Positions 27,108 to 37,632 of a DNA stretch of 64,000 bases are shown here, one piece after another. Position numbers and translations under genes: made by a program. Position 1 is the stretch's first letter, and each line of letters opens with the position of its first letter. The stretch covers positions 124,001-188,000 of the forward strand of contig CAVYVA010000001.1 of the NCBI GenBank assembly GCA_963771835.1, given 5' to 3'. The notes under the pieces were generated by a model. That model saw nothing but the letters and a program-made list of their open reading frames with translations. It made no database searches and was not told the DNA's origin. Source of the DNA: CAVQCJ01 sp963771835 (GTDB taxonomy: Bacteria > Actinomycetota > Actinomycetes > Prado026).

Positions 27108-27685
27108 GCGCCGTCTCGGGCGCGGCCGAGACCGGCGCTCGCGCCACCAGGGCCCAGGCGCAGCGGACGGCGGAAGCCGCGGCCCGGCTGCAGCTGGTCG
27201 CGCCGGCGGGGACGCAGGGCGTCGTCGGGCGCGTTCGTGCTGCTGCTGACCGGGCTGCTCGGGGTTGGCCTGCTCGGCCTGCTCGCGGTGAACACGGTGC
27301 TGGCGCAGGGCTCCTTCGCCACCAGCGACCTGGCCGCCAAGCAGGACGCGCTGGCCCAGCAGGAGCAGCAGCTCCAGCAGGAGGTCGCGCTGCTGCAGTC
27401 CCCGCAGCAGCTCGCGGCGGCGGCCGCCGCGCTGGGCATGGTCGGTACGCACAACCCGGTGTTCATCGACACGAGGACCGGGAAGATCCTCGGCGTGCCG
27501 CAGGCCGCGCCGCGTCCAGCGCCCACGGCGGCGGCCACGACCGGCCCCACCGCCGGCGTCGGCGCCCGGTGCCACGCCGGGCGCGACGCCCGGTGCGAGC
27601 AGCGGTCCGACGACGACTCCGACGGCCAGGGCGAGCAGCCCCGCCCAGGCCGTCCCCGCACCCGTCCCCGACAGGCACCCGATGA
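27104..27685 (+). CDS. ftsL: FtsL-like cell division protein, frameshifted
   Basis: The N-terminal cytoplasmic part (TRAQAQRTAEAAARLQLVAP) is in one frame. After a +1 insertion near 27231 a hydrophobic helix follows (FVLLLTGLLGVGLLGLLAVN), then a coiled coil rich in Gln (AAKQDALAQQEQQLQQEVAL) and the GMVGTHNPVFIDTRTGKILG ending of actinobacterial FtsL. The Ala/Pro/Thr-rich tail changes frame again near 27540 and beyond, and the expected stop overlaps the ATG of the next gene as ATGA at 27682. FtsL is a bitopic divisome scaffold acting with FtsQ and FtsB. The placement between rsmH and ftsI is the usual one. Confidence 0.8.
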   Translation: MSAVSGAAETGARATRAQAQRTAEAAARLQLVAPAGTQGVVGRVRAAADRAARGWPARPARGEHGAGAGLLRHQRPGRQAGRAGPAGAAAPAGGRAAAVPAAARGGGRRAGHGRYAQPGVHRHEDREDPRRAAGRAASSAHGGGHDRPHRRRRRPVPRRARRPVRAAVRRRLRRPGRAAPPRPSPHPSPTGTR

Positions 27686-29674
27686 CCAGGCCCGGGCCGC
27701 CCCCCTCGCAGCCACGACGGCAGCCCCAGCCCGCGCGGCAGCAGCCGACCGGGCGGTCAGGTGGGGGCGCAGCCGCAACCAGGGCGCGCGCCGGTCAGCC
27801 GCGGCCGTCCGCCCGAACCACGACAGGCCGAACGCACGACAGGACGAACCACGACCGGCCGGACCCAGCCGGACCCGGCCCTGCGTCCTCGCCCGGCCGC
27901 CGGGCGGCGCCCGACGGCGCCCGCGCGGCGCCCACCCCAGCGCCGGGCCCCGCGCACGCTGCGGCTCACCGACCCCGCCACCCGCCTGCGCGCCGGTGGC
28001 GTGGTGCTCGCGCTGGTGGGGTCGCTGTTCATGGGTCGCCTGCTCCAGCTCCAGGCCGTCGACGCGCCGTCGTACGCCGCCAGGGCGGAGGCCGGCCGGC
28101 TGCGCACCGTCGAGCTGCCGGCCGCCCGCGGGAACATCACCGACAGCGCGGGCGTCGTGCTGGCGACCTCGGTCGCGGCCGTGGACGTCACCGTCGACCA
28201 GACCCTGGTGACCGACCCGGCCGCCGAGGCGATGGCGCTGGCACCGGTGCTCGGTCTCGAGGCCGGCGAGATCGTGCAGAAGCTGACCGGCACCAAGCGC
28301 TTCGCGTACGTCGCCCGGCAGGTGTCGCCCCAGGCGTGGGACCAGGTCCGGGCGATGCAGCTGCCCGGGATCTTCAAGCAGGACACGACCCAACGTGTGT
28401 ACCCGGCCGGCGGGCTGGCCGCCGCCGTGGTCGGCTTCGTCGGACGCGACGGGTCCGGGCTCGGCGGGCTGGAGCTGTCGGACAACGGGCTGCTGGCCGG
28501 GACGAACGGTGTCGACACCTACGAGGCGGGGGCCGGCGGCCGGGAGATCCCGAGCTCGGAGTCCAGCCAGCGCGACCCGGTGGACGGCAGCTCGATCCGG
28601 CTGACGATCAACCGCGACATCCAGTGGGCCGCCGAGCGCGCGCTCGCGGCCGAGGTCAAGTCGGCCGGCGCCGACAGCGGGACCGTCGTGGTGATGGACC
28701 CGCGCACCGGCGCGATCCTCGCGCTGGCGACGGCGCCGAGCTTCGACCCCGGGAACCCTGGTGCGGCACCGGTCGGCGACCGCGGCAACCGGGCCCTCTC
28801 GGAGGTGTACGAGCCCGGCTCGACCAGCAAGGTCATGACCGTCGCCGCGGTGATCCAGGAGAAGACCATGACGCCGCTCACGGCGATCACGGTGCCCAAC
28901 AGCCTGATGCGCGGCGGCCGTGTCTTCCACGACGACGTCAGCCACGGCACCTGGCACCTGACGCTGACCGGGGTGCTGGCGAAGTCCAGCAACCTCGGAG
29001 CGATCCAGGCGGCCGACACCCTCGGCGAGAGGAAGCTGTACTCGTACCTCAAGGCGTTCGGGATGGGCGACCCGACCGGGATGGCGTTCCCGGGCGAGAG
29101 CCGAGGCATCCTCGCTCCGGTCTCCAGGTGGTCCAAGGCGCAGTTCGCCACGCTGGCGTTCGGCCAGGGCATGTCGCTGAACGCCGTCCAGGCCACGTCC
29201 GTGTACGCCACGATCGCGAACGACGGCGTGCGCGTCGAGCCGACGCTGGTGGCCGGCACCACCGCGCCGGACGGCACGTTCACCTCGACCCCGCCCGCGG
29301 CCCAGATCAAGGTGGTGAGCCCGCAGACCGCCGCGACGGTGCGCGCGATGCTGGAGAGCGTCGTGTCCGACGACGGCACCGCCCCGAGGGCCAAGATCGC
29401 CGGCTACCGGGTCGCCGGCAAGACCGGCACGGCCAACCGCGTCGACCCGGAATGCGGCTGCTACCGCGGCTACACGGCGTCGTTCATCGGTTTCGCCCCC
29501 GCGGACCACCCCCGGCTGGTCGTGTCGGTGGTGCTGCAGAACCCGCGGCACGGCCACTTCGGCGGCACCCTGGCGGCGCCGGTGTTCAAGACCGTGATGT
29601 CGTTCGCCCTGCAGAGCCTGGACATCCCGCCGACCGGCTCGGTGGCTCCGCGGATGCGGCTGTGGGCGCGTTGA
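27682..29674 (+). CDS. ftsI: Peptidoglycan D,D-transpeptidase FtsI (PBP3/PbpB), probable +1 shift near 27757
   Basis: The class B PBP has a long Pro/Arg/Thr-rich cytoplasmic head, one membrane helix (AGGVVLALVGSLFMGRLL), the dimerisation domain (AARGNITDSAGVVLATS) and a transpeptidase domain with STSK (in YEPGSTSKVMTV), SSN (KSSNLGAIQ) and KTGTAN. FtsI crosslinks septal peptidoglycan. From the ATG at 27682 the head reads MTRPGPPPSQPRRQPQPA and passes into the main frame only if one base is removed near 27757. If no error is assumed, a GTG at 27761 starts the intact frame. The ATGA overlap with ftsL favours 27682. Confidence 0.9.
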
Positions 29675-29692
29675 CCCGGGTAGCCTCGCGCC

Positions 29693-31237
29693 GTGCCCGC
29701 TGCTGACGGAGCGCGTCTCCCGCGCCCGGTCGTACCTCCGCGTCCGCTCGGCGAGCTGGCCGGGCTGCTGGGGCTGCGGACCGACCCCGAGGCGATGGGG
29801 CCCGGGCTCACCGGGGTCACGCTGGACTCCCGGTCGGTCGTCGCGGGCGACCTGTACGCCGCGGTGCCGGGCAGCCGTGCGCACGGCGCCGAGTTCTGCG
29901 TGCAGGCCGCGGCCGGCGGGGCCGTGGCCGTGCTCACCGACGACGACGGTCGCGCCCGTGCCGTGGCGGCGGGGCTGCCGGTCCTGGTGGTGCCCGACCC
30001 GCGGGCGGTCCTCGGCGAGGTGGCGGCGTGGGTGTACGGGCACCCCGGCGATCGGCTGCTGCTGATCGGGATCACCGGGACCAACGGCAAGACGACGACC
30101 GCGTACCTCGTCGAGGCCGGGCTGCGCGCGGCCGGCCACCGCACCGGCCTGCTGGGCACGGTCCAGACTCGGGTCGGCGACGAGGTGATGGACAGCGCCC
30201 GGACCACACCCGAGGCCCCGGACGTCCAGGCGCTGATGGCGCTCATGGTCGAGCGCGGGTGCACGGCCGCGGTGATGGAGGTCTCCAGCCACGCGCTGTC
30301 GCTGGGCCGCATCGACGGGCTCGTGTTCGACGTCGCCGTGTTCACGAACCTCAGCCAGGACCACCTCGACTTCCACGGCACGATCGAGGAGTACTTCGCG
30401 GCCAAGGCTTCACTGTTCACGTCGAAGCGCACCCGCGCGGCGCTCGTCGACGTGGACGACGCGTACGGGCGACGACTCGCGGCGCAGTCCCCGGTCCCGG
30501 TGACGACCTGCTCGAGTCGCGGCGACGCGTCGGCGGACTGGCGTGCGCAGGACGTGCGGACCGGTCCGGACGGCTCGGCGTTCACCGTGCTCGGACCTTC
30601 CGGGGAGCGCGTGTCCGTGGCGCTGCGGCTGCCGGGCGCGTTCAACGTCGCGAACGGCCTGTGCGCAGTGGTCGCGCTGGCGCACGCCGGGGTGCCGCTG
30701 CCGGTCGCGGCCGCGGGGGTGGGCGCGCTCGAGGGCGTGCCGGGGCGGATGGAGCCGGTGCGCGCCGGGCAGCCGTACCTCGCGCTCGTCGACTACGCGC
30801 ACACGCCGGACGCGGTGGCCACCCTCCTGGACGCGGTCCGCCGGCTGGTCCCGGGCCGGGTGCTGCTGGTGCTCGGGTGCGGCGGCGACCGCGACCCGTA
30901 CAAGCGCCCGTTGATGGGGGCGGCCGCGGTGCGCGGCTCGGACCTCGCGGTGCTCACCTCGGACAACCCCCGCTCGGAGGACCCGGACGCGATCCTCGCG
31001 GCGATGGCCGCCGGCGCGTACGAAGTCGCCGGGGCCCGGGTCGCCGACCGCGTCGTCGTCGAGCCCGACCGGGCCGCGGCGATCGGCCGCGCCGTACGGG
31101 CTGCGCGGGCCGGCGACGCCGTCGTGGTCGCCGGGAAGGGGCACGAGACCGGGCAGGAGGTGGCCGGCGTCGTCCGACCCTTCGATGACCGGGTGGAGCT
31201 GCGCCGCGCCATCGAGCGGACGGCGGTGGCGTCGTGA
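29693..31237 (+). CDS. murE: UDP-N-acetylmuramoyl-tripeptide synthetase MurE, meso-DAP type
   Basis: The 514-residue protein has the three Mur ligase domains. The P-loop is GITGTNGKTTTAYLVE, the Mur family Glu/His region is MEVSSHALSLGRIDGL, and the C-terminal domain carries TSDNPRSEDPDAI. The DNPR motif is the known marker of meso-diaminopimelate selection, so the peptidoglycan is of the DAP type. MurE adds the third residue of the stem peptide in the cytoplasm. It follows ftsI by 18 bases and overlaps murF by four. Confidence 0.95.
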   Translation: MPAADGARLPRPVVPPRPLGELAGLLGLRTDPEAMGPGLTGVTLDSRSVVAGDLYAAVPGSRAHGAEFCVQAAAGGAVAVLTDDDGRARAVAAGLPVLVVPDPRAVLGEVAAWVYGHPGDRLLLIGITGTNGKTTTAYLVEAGLRAAGHRTGLLGTVQTRVGDEVMDSARTTPEAPDVQALMALMVERGCTAAVMEVSSHALSLGRIDGLVFDVAVFTNLSQDHLDFHGTIEEYFAAKASLFTSKRTRAALVDVDDAYGRRLAAQSPVPVTTCSSRGDASADWRAQDVRTGPDGSAFTVLGPSGERVSVALRLPGAFNVANGLCAVVALAHAGVPLPVAAAGVGALEGVPGRMEPVRAGQPYLALVDYAHTPDAVATLLDAVRRLVPGRVLLVLGCGGDRDPYKRPLMGAAAVRGSDLAVLTSDNPRSEDPDAILAAMAAGAYEVAGARVADRVVVEPDRAAAIGRAVRAARAGDAVVVAGKGHETGQEVAGVVRPFDDRVELRRAIERTAVAS

Positions 31238-32670
31238 CCGGCGCGGTGACCGACGCCGTGCACGGCGCGGCGACTGGGGGGTGGACCGCGGCCGACGTCG
31301 CGGCCGCCGCGGGCGGACGGCTCGATCCGGCGGACGCGGCCGCCCTCGCCGTCGCAGCCGGCGCCAGCGTCGACTCGCGCGCGGTCGTCAGCGGCGGGCT
31401 GTTCGTCGCCGTCAAGGGCGAGCATGTCGACGGGTACGACTTCGCCGCGACCGCCGTGTCGTCCGGCGCTGCGCTGGTGCTCGCCGACCGGCCGGTGGCC
31501 GGCGTCCCGACCGTGATCGTCGACGACGTGGTCGGCGCGCTCGGCCGGGTCGCGCGCGGCTGGCTGGACCGGTTGCGGTCCGCCGGTCGCATCGACGTGG
31601 TCGCGGTGACCGGCTCGTCCGGCAAGACCACGACGAAGGACCTGCTGGCCGCCGTGCTGTCCGCCGCCGGACCGACCGTCGCGACGCCGGCCTCGTACAA
31701 CAACGAGATCGGTCTGCCGCTCACGGTCCTGTCGGCTGCGCCGGGTACTCGCTTCCTGGTGCTCGAGATGGGCGCGCGAGGCGCGGGGCACCTGAGCGAC
31801 CTGACCCGCATCGCTCCGCCGGACGTCGCGGTCGTCCTGAACATCGGGTCCGCGCACGTCGGCGAGTTCGGCTCCCGCGAGCGGACCGCGCAGGCCAAGG
31901 GCGAGCTGGTGGCCGCGCTGGCGGACGACGGCGTGGCGATCCTCAACGCCGACGACGGGCTGGTCGCGGGGATGTCCGGCCGCACCGGCGCCCGCGTCGT
32001 GAAGTTCGGCACCGGTGGAGCCGCAGACGTGCGCGCGTCCGACGTCCGGCTCGACGCCGGCCGCCCTCGATTCACGCTGGTCTCGCCGTCCGGGTCGGCC
32101 CCGGTGTCGCTCGCCCTGGTGGGCGCGCACCAGGTCTCGAACGCGCTGGCCGCCGCTGCGGTCGGACTGCAGGCGGGGCTGACCGTGGTGGCGGTCGCGC
32201 ATGCGCTGGCGGCGGCGCAGCCGTCCAGCCGCTGGCGGATGCAGGTCGTCGACCGGCCGGACGGCGTGACCGTCGTCAACGACGCGTACAACGCCAACCC
32301 GGACTCGATGCGGGCCGCGCTGGAGGCGCTGGTCGCGGTCGCGGGCGGGCGCCGCAGCTGGGCGGTGCTCGGCGAGATGCTCGAGCTGGGGGAGTCCGCG
32401 GCCGCCGAGCACGAGGCGGTGGGACGCCTGGTCGCCGCGCTGGGCGTGGACCGGCTGGTGGTCGTCGGGAGCGGGGCCGGGCCGATCCGGGCCGGAGCGC
32501 TGCTCGCGCCCGCCTGGTCCGGCGAGTCGGTCGCGGTCGCGGACAACGACGCGGCCCTGGCGGTGCTGCGCGCGGGGTTGCGGCCCGGCGACGTGGTGCT
32601 GGTCAAGGCGTCCCGGGCCGCGCGCCTGGAGCAGGTGGCCCTCGCCGTGGCGGGGGAGGCGGCGACGTGA
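31234..32670 (+). CDS. murF: UDP-N-acetylmuramoyl-tripeptide-D-alanyl-D-alanine ligase MurF
   Basis: The 478-residue Mur ligase has the P-loop VTGSSGKTTTKDLLAAVL, then TPASYNNEIGLPLTVL, a stretch specific to MurF, and LEMGARGAGHLSDLTRIA. The C-terminal domain includes VVNDAYNANPDSMRAALEAL, another MurF signature. The enzyme joins D-Ala-D-Ala to the UDP-MurNAc-tripeptide. The GTG start overlaps the murE stop and the gene overlaps mraY, as GTGA in both cases. Confidence 0.95.
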   Translation: MTGAVTDAVHGAATGGWTAADVAAAAGGRLDPADAAALAVAAGASVDSRAVVSGGLFVAVKGEHVDGYDFAATAVSSGAALVLADRPVAGVPTVIVDDVVGALGRVARGWLDRLRSAGRIDVVAVTGSSGKTTTKDLLAAVLSAAGPTVATPASYNNEIGLPLTVLSAAPGTRFLVLEMGARGAGHLSDLTRIAPPDVAVVLNIGSAHVGEFGSRERTAQAKGELVAALADDGVAILNADDGLVAGMSGRTGARVVKFGTGGAADVRASDVRLDAGRPRFTLVSPSGSAPVSLALVGAHQVSNALAAAAVGLQAGLTVVAVAHALAAAQPSSRWRMQVVDRPDGVTVVNDAYNANPDSMRAALEALVAVAGGRRSWAVLGEMLELGESAAAEHEAVGRLVAALGVDRLVVVGSGAGPIRAGALLAPAWSGESVAVADNDAALAVLRAGLRPGDVVLVKASRAARLEQVALAVAGEAAT

Positions 32671-33743
32671 GACTGATCCTCGTCGCGACCGGGGTGGGCC
32701 TGCTGATCGGCCTGTTCGGCACTCCGTTCCTGATCCGGCTGCTGCGCCGGCACGGCTACGCGCAGGCGATCCGCGACGGTGCGGACGGCTACCCGGTCCC
32801 CGCGCACGAAGGCAAGCGTGGCACCCCGTCGATGGGCGGCGTGGTGCTGGTCGTCGGGTCGGTGCTGGGCTACACCGCCGGTCACGTGTACACCTGGCAC
32901 GGGCCGACGGCGAGCGGGCTGTGCGTCATCTTCCTGATGACCGGCCTGGCCCTGGTCGGTTTCGCCGACGACTACATCAAGATCTTCAAGCAACGTGCCA
33001 CCGGGCTGCGGGCCAGGACCAAGCTCATCGGGCAGGCGGTGGTGTCGCTCGCGTTCGCGGCGCTGGCGCTGCACTTCCCGGACGACGACGGTCGGACGCC
33101 CGCGTCGCACGCGATCTCGTTCGTGCGGGACACGCCCCTCGTGCTGCCCATGGCCCTGTTCCTGCTGTGGGCGTACGTCATGGTCGCCGCGTCGTCGAAC
33201 GGCGTGAACCTCACCGACGGGCTGGACGGTCTGGCCACCGGGACGTCGGTGATGGTCTTCGGCGCGTACGTCGTCATCGGCGTCTGGCAGTTCCGCAACG
33301 CGTGCGCCGGCGGCGCCGCCCCGCACTGCTACGAAGCCAGGGACCCGCTGGACCTGGCGGTGTTCGCCGCCGCGATGGTCGGCGCGTGCTTCGGCTTCCT
33401 GTGGTGGAACGCCTCGCCCGCGCAGATCTTCATGGGGGACACCGGCTCGCTCGCGCTCGGCGGGGCGATGGCCGGGCTGGCCATCACCACCCGCACCGAG
33501 CTGCTGCTGCTCCTGCTCGGCGGGCTGTTCGTCGTCATCACCTTGTCGGTGGTGCTGCAGGTCGCGTCGTACAAGATGACCGGCCGGCGGATCTTCCTCA
33601 TGGCGCCGCTGCAGCACCACTTCGAGCTGCGCGGCTGGGGCGAGGTGACGATCGTGATCCGGTTCTGGATCATCGCCGGACTCTGCGTCGGGCTGGGGCT
33701 CGGCATCTTCTACGCCGAGTGGGTCTCGGGTGGGAACCTGTGA
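32667..33743 (+). CDS. mraY: Phospho-N-acetylmuramoyl-pentapeptide-transferase MraY
   Basis: The 358-residue protein has about ten membrane helices. The conserved cytoplasmic-loop motifs are GKRGTPSMGGVV, VGFADDYIKI (Asp pair), SSNGVNLTDGLDGLATG, PAQIFMGDTGSLALG and APLQHHFELRGW. MraY transfers phospho-MurNAc-pentapeptide to undecaprenyl phosphate, making lipid I. It overlaps murF and murD by four bases each. No frame problem is seen. Confidence 0.96.
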   Translation: MRLILVATGVGLLIGLFGTPFLIRLLRRHGYAQAIRDGADGYPVPAHEGKRGTPSMGGVVLVVGSVLGYTAGHVYTWHGPTASGLCVIFLMTGLALVGFADDYIKIFKQRATGLRARTKLIGQAVVSLAFAALALHFPDDDGRTPASHAISFVRDTPLVLPMALFLLWAYVMVAASSNGVNLTDGLDGLATGTSVMVFGAYVVIGVWQFRNACAGGAAPHCYEARDPLDLAVFAAAMVGACFGFLWWNASPAQIFMGDTGSLALGGAMAGLAITTRTELLLLLLGGLFVVITLSVVLQVASYKMTGRRIFLMAPLQHHFELRGWGEVTIVIRFWIIAGLCVGLGLGIFYAEWVSGGNL

Positions 33744-35216
33744 GTCCGGACGCGCCGTCGTGGCTGGACGGCGCCGATCGCTCCTCGCCGTGGAGCGAGC
33801 TGCAGGTCTGCGTCGCCGGGCTCGGCGTCAGCGGGTTCGCCGCTGCGGACGCCCTGCTGCAGCTGGGCGCGCACGTGACGGCGGTCGACGCCAGGCCCGA
33901 GGACGTGCTCGGCGGCAAGGTGCAGGTCCTGGACACCCTCGGTGCGGACGTCCGGCTCGGCGAGGAGGAGGCCCGCGAGCTGCCCGGGACCGCGCAGCTG
34001 GTGGTGACCTCGCCGGGCTGGCGGCCCGACGCCCCGCTGCTCGCCGCCGCTGCCGCGGCCGGCGTCCCGGTCTGGGGCGAGGTCGAGCTGGCCTGGCGGC
34101 TGCGCCGCCTGGAGCGACCCGGCGCCGTGGCTGGTGGTCACGGGGACGAACGGCAAGACCACGACGGTGAGGATGCTGGCGGCGATGCTGCAGGCCGACG
34201 GCCGGCACGCCGCGGCCGCGGGCAACGTCGGCACCCCGCTCGTGCACACCGTGCTCGACGACGGCAGCGGCGAGGGCTACGACGTGCTCGCCGTGGAGCT
34301 GTCCAGCTTCCAGCTGCATTGGGCCACCTCGCCGGAGCCGCTGGCCTCGGCGGTCCTGAACGTCGCGCCGGACCACGTGGACTGGCACGGGACGCTGGCG
34401 GACTACGCCGCCGACAAGGGCCGTGCGTACGAGCACACGAAGGTCGCGTGCGTGTACAACGTCGCCGACCCGCAGACCGAACGGCTGGTGCGCGCCGCGG
34501 ACGTGCAGGACGGATGCCGCGCGGTCGGCTTCACGCTCGGCGTCCCATCGGTGGGGATGGTCGGGATCGTCGACGACCTGATCGTCGACCGTGCCTTCGT
34601 CGAGCAGCGCCGGGACTCGGCGGCGGAGCTCGCGTCGGTCTCCGACGTCGTCCCGTTCGCCCCGCACAACGTCGCGAACGCCCTGGCGGCGGCCGCGCTG
34701 GCCCGGGCGTACGGGGTGCGGCCGGGTGCGGTCCGCGACGGGCTGCGCGCGTTCCGGCCCGACCCGCACCGGATCGCGCTCGTGGCGAACGTCGACGGCG
34801 TGGACTACGTCGACGACTCGAAGGCGACGAACCCGCACGCCGCGGCGGCGTCGATCGCGACCTACGACCGCGTGGTGTGGGTGGCCGGCGGCCTGGCCAA
34901 GGGGGCGTCGTTCGACGACCTCGTCGCCCGGGCGGCGCCGAGACTGCGCGGCGCGGTGCTGCTGGGCCGCGACCGGGCCGACATCGCGACCGCGCTGGCG
35001 CGACACGCGCCCGAGGTCCCCGTGGTCGAGGTGGCCAGCACCGACACTGGGGTCATGGACGAGGTGGTGCACGCTGCCGCGCGCCTGGCCGTGGTCGGCG
35101 ACACCGTCCTGCTCGCCCCCGCGTGCGCCTCGATGGACCTGTTCCGCGACTACGGCGCCAGGGGCGAGGCGTTCGCCGCCGCCGTCCGGGCGCTGGCCAC
35201 GGGCAGCGGCCGGTGA
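33740..35216 (+). CDS. murD: UDP-N-acetylmuramoylalanine-D-glutamate ligase MurD, one +1 shift
   Basis: The N-terminal domain reads LQVCVAGLGVSGFAAADAL in one frame up to RLERPG. After a +1 insertion near 34125 the P-loop VTGTNGKTTTVRMLAAM continues in the next frame, with LSSFQLHW, VLNVAPDHVDWHG and YVDDSKATNPHAAAAS, all typical of MurD. Removing one G rejoins the frames as ERPGPWLVVTGTNGKTTT. The corrected length of about 491 residues is usual. MurD adds D-Glu to UDP-MurNAc-L-Ala. The stop overlaps the ftsW GTG. Confidence 0.93.
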
Positions 35217-36511
35217 GCAGCACGACCAGCGCGGGCGGCCCGGCCGCACCGGACGCCGCGACCGCCGACGACCGGCCGGTCGTCCAGCGCCGCGGGACGG
35301 GCTCCCCGGTGACGCTCGGCGCGACCCTGCGGGTGCTGGACCGGCCGCTGACCTCGTACCACCTGCTGGTGGGCTGCACGTCGCTGCTGCTCGGGCTCGG
35401 GCTGGTGATGGTGCTGTCGGCGTCCAGCGTGGAGGCCTACCAGACCTCCGGCGACGCGCTGTCGATCTTCCAGAAGCAGCTGCTGTGGGCGTGCATCGGG
35501 GTGCCGGCGGCATGGGTGGCGTCGCGCACGTCGGTGCGCTGGTACCGGCGGGCCGCGATCCCGATGCTCGTCGTGGCGTTCGCGCTGCTGTGCCTCGTGC
35601 TCGTCCCGGGCGTGGGGGTGAGCGTCAACGGCAACCAGAACTGGATCAGCTTCGGCGGGCCGTTCCGGGTGCAGCCCTCCGAGGCCGCCAAGCTCGCGCT
35701 GGTGCTGTGGTCCGCGGACCTGCTGACCCGCAAGTACAAGCTGCTGGTCGAGTGGCGGCACCTACTGGTCCCGCTGCTGCCGGTGGCCGGCGCGATGATG
35801 GGGCTGGTCCTGCTGGGCAACGACCTCGGCACCGACATGGTGCTGGTCGCGATCCTGCTCGCGGTGCTGTTCGTCGTCGGCGCCCCGGCCCGGCTGTTCG
35901 CGATGCTCGGCGGTGGGATGGTCGTGGCGGTCGCGCTGCTGTCGGCCACGGCGCCGCACCGCCTGGACCGGTTCCGGTCCTGGCTCAACCCGGACGCGGA
36001 CTACCTGGGTGCCGGCTGGCAGGCCGTGCACGCGCGGTTCGCTCTCGGCAGCGGCGGCTGGTGGGGGCTCGGGCTCGGCGCCGGCCGGGAGAAGTGGGGC
36101 GGGCTGCCCGAGGCGCACACCGACTTCATCTTCGCGGTGATCGGCGAGGAGCTGGGCCTGATCGGCACCGGTGCCGTGCTCGTCCTGTTCGCGCTGCTGG
36201 TCTTCGCCGGGCTGCGGACGGCGATGCGGTCGCAGGACCTGTTCAGCCGGCTCGCCGCCGCCGGCGCCACCGCGTGGGTCGCCAGCCAGGCGCTGGTGAA
36301 CATCGGCGCGGTGCTCGGGCTGCTGCCGATCGCCGGGCTGCCGCTCCCGCTGGTGTCGTACGGAGGCTCGGCGCTGCTGCCCACGCTGGTCGCGCTGGGG
36401 ATGCTCGTCGCGTTCGCGCGCGACGAACCGGGTGCCAGAGCCGCGCTTGCCGCGCGCGGTCCCGGTCCGGTGCGCCGCGCCGTGGCCCGGGTCCGGCGCC
36501 GGCGAGCATGA
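35213..36511 (+). CDS. ftsW: Peptidoglycan glycosyltransferase FtsW (SEDS family)
   Basis: The 432-residue protein has a 45-residue cytoplasmic head and ten membrane helices. SEDS motifs include LVMVLSASSVEAY, NGNQNWISFGGPFRVQPSE, GNDLGTDMVL, the GGWWGLGLGAGREKWGGLPEAH loop (given in part, GGLPEAHTDFIFAVIGEELG) and GLPLPLVSYGGSALL. The catalytic Asp of SEDS polymerases is expected in the large loop. FtsW polymerises septal glycan strands with FtsI. It overlaps murD (GTGA) and murG (ATGA). Confidence 0.95.
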   Translation: MSSTTSAGGPAAPDAATADDRPVVQRRGTGSPVTLGATLRVLDRPLTSYHLLVGCTSLLLGLGLVMVLSASSVEAYQTSGDALSIFQKQLLWACIGVPAAWVASRTSVRWYRRAAIPMLVVAFALLCLVLVPGVGVSVNGNQNWISFGGPFRVQPSEAAKLALVLWSADLLTRKYKLLVEWRHLLVPLLPVAGAMMGLVLLGNDLGTDMVLVAILLAVLFVVGAPARLFAMLGGGMVVAVALLSATAPHRLDRFRSWLNPDADYLGAGWQAVHARFALGSGGWWGLGLGAGREKWGGLPEAHTDFIFAVIGEELGLIGTGAVLVLFALLVFAGLRTAMRSQDLFSRLAAAGATAWVASQALVNIGAVLGLLPIAGLPLPLVSYGGSALLPTLVALGMLVAFARDEPGARAALAARGPGPVRRAVARVRRRRA

Positions 36512-37632
36512 CGGCGCAGCCGTTGCGCGTGGTGCTCGCCGGCGGCGGAACGGCGGGCCACATCGAGCCGGCGCTGGCGCTCGCCGACGCGCTCCGGCGC
36601 CGCGACCCGGACACGGAGGTGACGGTGCTGGGCACCGAGCGCGGGTTGGAGTCGCGGCTGGTCCCCGAGCGCGGCTACCCGCTGGAGCTCATCGGCTCGG
36701 TGCCGGTGCCGCGCCGCCCCTCCAAGGACCTGCTGACGCTGCCGTCCCGGTTGCGCGCCGCGCGCCGCGGCGCCGACCGGGTGCTGGCGAGGACCCGCGC
36801 CGACGTGCTGGTCGGCTTCGGCGGATACGCGTCGGCGCCGGCGTACCTGGCCGCGCGGCACCGGCACCTGCCGTACGTCGTGCACGAGGCGAACGTCCGC
36901 CCGGGTCTGGCCAACCGCCTCGGTGCGCGCTCGACCCCGTGGGTCGCGGTGGCTGTCCGCGGCACGCGGCTGCCGCACGCCCGGTACGTGGGCATGCCGT
37001 TGCGCCGGTCGATCACGACGCTGGACCGGCCCGCCCGGCGGGCGTCCGCGCGGACCGGCTTCGGGCTCGACGAGGACCGGCCGACCCTGCTCGTCTTCGG
37101 TGGCTCCCAGGGTGCCCGCCGCGTCAACGACGCGGTCGCCGGTGCCCGCGCCGGTCTGGCCGGCGCAGGTGTCCAGGTGCTGCACATCGTCGGACCGAAG
37201 AACGCGGCGCCCGCCGACGCTGCGGGCGGGCCGGGCCCGGGACCGGCCGCGCCGCCGTACGTGCGCCTGGACTACTGCGACCGGATGGACCTCGCGTACG
37301 CGGCCGCCGACCTCGCGCTGTGCCGCGCCGGCATGACCACCTGCGCCGAGCTGACCGTGGTCGGCCTGCCGGCGGCGTACGTCCCGCTGCCCATCGGGAA
37401 CGGTGAGCAGCGGATGAACGCCGAGCCGATCGTCGCCGCCGGCGGGGGCATCCTCGTCGCCGACGAGGACTGCACGCCCGGCTGGGTGCTGTCGACGGTC
37501 CTGCCGCTGCTGCTGGACGGCGGACGGCTGGCGGCCATGGGCCGGGCCGCCGCCGCGCTGGGGCGGCCGGATGCCGACGAGCTGCTCGCTGACCTGGTGC
37601 TGCAGGCGGCCGGACGGGAGGGCCGGTCGTGA
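36508..37632 (+). CDS. murG: UDP-GlcNAc--lipid I N-acetylglucosaminyltransferase MurG
   Basis: The 374-residue GT-B enzyme has the N-terminal glycine-rich loop LAGGGTAGHIEPALALADAL, then GFGGYASAPAYLAA and VVHEANVRPGLANR. The C-terminal domain has LVFGGSQGARRVND and CRAGMTTCAELTVVGLPAAY, the UDP-GlcNAc-binding region. MurG adds GlcNAc to lipid I at the inner membrane face, making lipid II. It overlaps ftsW and murC by four bases. Confidence 0.96.
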   Translation: MTAQPLRVVLAGGGTAGHIEPALALADALRRRDPDTEVTVLGTERGLESRLVPERGYPLELIGSVPVPRRPSKDLLTLPSRLRAARRGADRVLARTRADVLVGFGGYASAPAYLAARHRHLPYVVHEANVRPGLANRLGARSTPWVAVAVRGTRLPHARYVGMPLRRSITTLDRPARRASARTGFGLDEDRPTLLVFGGSQGARRVNDAVAGARAGLAGAGVQVLHIVGPKNAAPADAAGGPGPGPAAPPYVRLDYCDRMDLAYAAADLALCRAGMTTCAELTVVGLPAAYVPLPIGNGEQRMNAEPIVAAGGGILVADEDCTPGWVLSTVLPLLLDGGRLAAMGRAAAALGRPDADELLADLVLQAAGREGRS